NCBI GenBank assembly: GCA_002298695.1
Contig: DBLB01000112.1
Location: forward strand, 1 to 5,449
Origin: Clostridiales bacterium UBA735
GTDB lineage: Bacteria > Bacillota > Clostridia > Oscillospirales > Oscillospiraceae
DNA: 5,449 nt
Direction of reading: 5' to 3'
The translations under genes and the position numbers were made by a program. Positions 5,410 through 5,449 of this stretch are shown in pieces; the first letter of the stretch is position 1, and every line of letters begins with the position of its first letter. The notes below the pieces were generated by a model. That model made no database searches. It was given only the letters and a program-made list of their open reading frames with translations, and was not told the origin of the DNA.

Positions 5410-5449
5410 TTTGGAAATTCCTATAAAACCTGATATGTAATGGCCAATG

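Noticed and set aside
5408..5421. Palindromes AATTTGGAAATT and GGAAATTCC as a repressor operator for the PAP2 gene
   Set aside because: Short AT-rich palindromes are common by chance, and nothing else supports an operator.
4703..5440. A 245-codon plus-strand frame opposite the PAP2 gene
   Set aside because: Low-complexity His/Gln/Arg composition without a ribosome site; the minus strand encodes a clear phosphatase with promoter and Shine-Dalgarno.

Overview
The window is GC-rich bacterial chromosome (by eye roughly 60% G+C) with Gram-positive style signals: strong purine-rich Shine-Dalgarno sites, promoters close to the TTGACA/TATAAT consensus, intrinsic terminators and a glycine riboswitch with a terminator. 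A DUF3783 protein, a GTAGGGGC-type intergenic palindrome and high G+C together suggest a gut-type member of the Clostridia (Oscillospiraceae/Ruminococcaceae-like). This assignment is inference from gene content only.

Layout. Positions 1-519 hold the 3' end of a polytopic membrane protein resembling O-antigen ligases/polysaccharide polymerases. It overlaps, ATGA-style, a small DUF3783 gene (516-911). The 303-base gap 912-1214 is densely regulatory. It contains an 11-bp direct repeat, a promoter (960-987), a single-aptamer glycine riboswitch (1056-1128) and a strong terminator hairpin (1159-1192), all ahead of glyA (1215-2465, serine hydroxymethyltransferase). A GC-rich terminator and a small palindromic repeat separate glyA from a ten-helix DMT/EamA transporter (2585-3469). 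A promoter at about 3496-3523 precedes a PlsC-type acyltransferase gene with a TTG start (3550-4398). On the opposite strand, a PAP2-family membrane phosphatase (5344-4412) converges on plsC and shares one bidirectional terminator with it. Its own promoter lies at 5409-5381.

How the genes fit together. glyA makes glycine and a one-carbon unit from serine and appears to be controlled by glycine through its leader RNA. The geometry of that leader favours an OFF switch, which suits a glycine-producing enzyme. The PlsC-like acyltransferase and the PAP2 phosphatase both belong to families acting on phospholipids or lipid phosphates (phosphatidic acid, undecaprenyl-PP, phosphatidylglycerol-phosphate), and the partial first gene to a family acting on lipid-linked glycans. 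These genes form separate transcription units, so a shared pathway is only suggestive. The transporter's substrate cannot be read from the sequence.

I did not find a clearly new multi-gene system. The most rewarding signals are the switching geometry of the glyA leader, the 11-bp direct repeat spanning the glyA promoter, the motif substitutions in the PAP2 protein, and the shared terminator that overlaps the phosphatase's stop codon.
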